Part shown: positions 20,905 to 20,976 of the stretch, in pieces
Layout of the letters: each line of letters opens with the position of its first letter
Numbering within the stretch: the first letter of the stretch is position 1
From: Candidatus Woesearchaeota archaeon
GTDB lineage: Archaea > Nanobdellota > Nanobdellia > Woesearchaeales > DSVV01
NCBI GenBank assembly: GCA_016205905.1
Contig: JACQSP010000026.1
Location: 1 to 20,976, forward strand
DNA: 20,976 nt
Direction: 5' to 3'
Translations under genes and position numbers: made by a program
The notes under the pieces: generated by a model
What the model was told of the DNA's origin: nothing
Database searches by the model: none
What the model saw: only the letters and a program-made list of their open reading frames with translations

Positions 20905-20976
20905 GGTGATGATGATTATGGCAGGTGACGGTCAAATTCTGCGGAATTTGCCCTACTCGCCACCCCGTAGGGGGCA
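20905..20976 (-). repeat. GGCGAGTAGG hairpin repeat, copy 2 (cut by window edge)
   Basis: On the minus strand it reads GGTGGCGAGTAGG, a stem-loop, then CCGTCACCTGCC, matching the copy at 13478-13543. The stem is CAAATTC (20933-20939) with GAATTTG (20944-20950) where copy 1 has ATTTTAC/GTAAAAT. The element probably continues past the edge. On the plus strand GGCGGTGATGATGATTATGG also looks like a ribosome site plus ATG (20918), so a gene start cannot be ruled out. Confidence 0.5.

Noticed and set aside
20918..20976. Start of a protein-coding gene after GGCGGTGATG
   Set aside because: The putative first codons coincide with the second copy of the hairpin repeat, and the frame runs off the window after about 20 codons, so it was noted only within the repeat entry.

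Overview
The window reads as a chromosomal stretch of an AT-rich archaeon, most likely a DPANN lineage close to Woesearchaeota/Pacearchaeota (lineage inferred, not tested). The support is archaeal: TATA boxes about 25-30 nt before many start codons with no leader, GGTGA-type ribosome sites inside operons, an archaeal initiator tRNA, tRNA introns with bulge-helix-bulge (BHB) splice motifs, a type II methionine aminopeptidase, a PIN-ATPase-KH protein, pilin-like N-termini and a XerA-like recombinase.

Layout. 1-1174: a palindromic repeat, then a stand-alone phosphohistidine swivel-domain protein. 1512-4210 (minus): an envelope cluster of two pilin-like proteins, a Cys-rich lipoprotein, a two-TM protein and a 31-residue membrane peptide. 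4402-7340 (plus): a full-length RelA/SpoT homologue and methionine aminopeptidase. 7698-8853: initiator tRNA-Met, a small LAGLIDADG-like protein and tRNA-Ser(GCT). 9150-14975: a secreted transglutaminase-like protein, PIN-ATPase-KH and seryl-tRNA synthetase. 15031-15672: three small membrane proteins. 15803-16702: a metallophosphoesterase. 16781-20578 (minus): TatD nuclease, NAD synthetase, a BioB-like radical SAM protein and a XerA-like recombinase. The last 400 bases hold the recombinase promoter, a hairpin and an edge-truncated repeat.

The strongest observation is the tRNA locus. The initiator tRNA gene can only be folded by removing four introns (D-loop, 29/30, 37/38, 43/44), and tRNA-Ser(GCT) by removing three (29/30, 37/38, and 59/60 in the T-loop). 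Each junction fits a 4-bp helix between 3-nt bulges. A LAGLIDADG-like gene sits between the two tRNAs. Its promoter, with a doubled CACTGGACAA box and an adjoining TATA box, is nearly copied in front of the XerA-like gene 12.5 kb away, so the two genes look co-regulated.

The intergenic DNA is full of structured repeats: a three-copy element with a conserved GGACTGCGTCC hairpin and a variable inner hairpin, a hairpin family with compensatory stem changes, a MITE-like nested palindrome with an 11-bp direct repeat, and a 66-bp palindromic repeat at both ends of the window.
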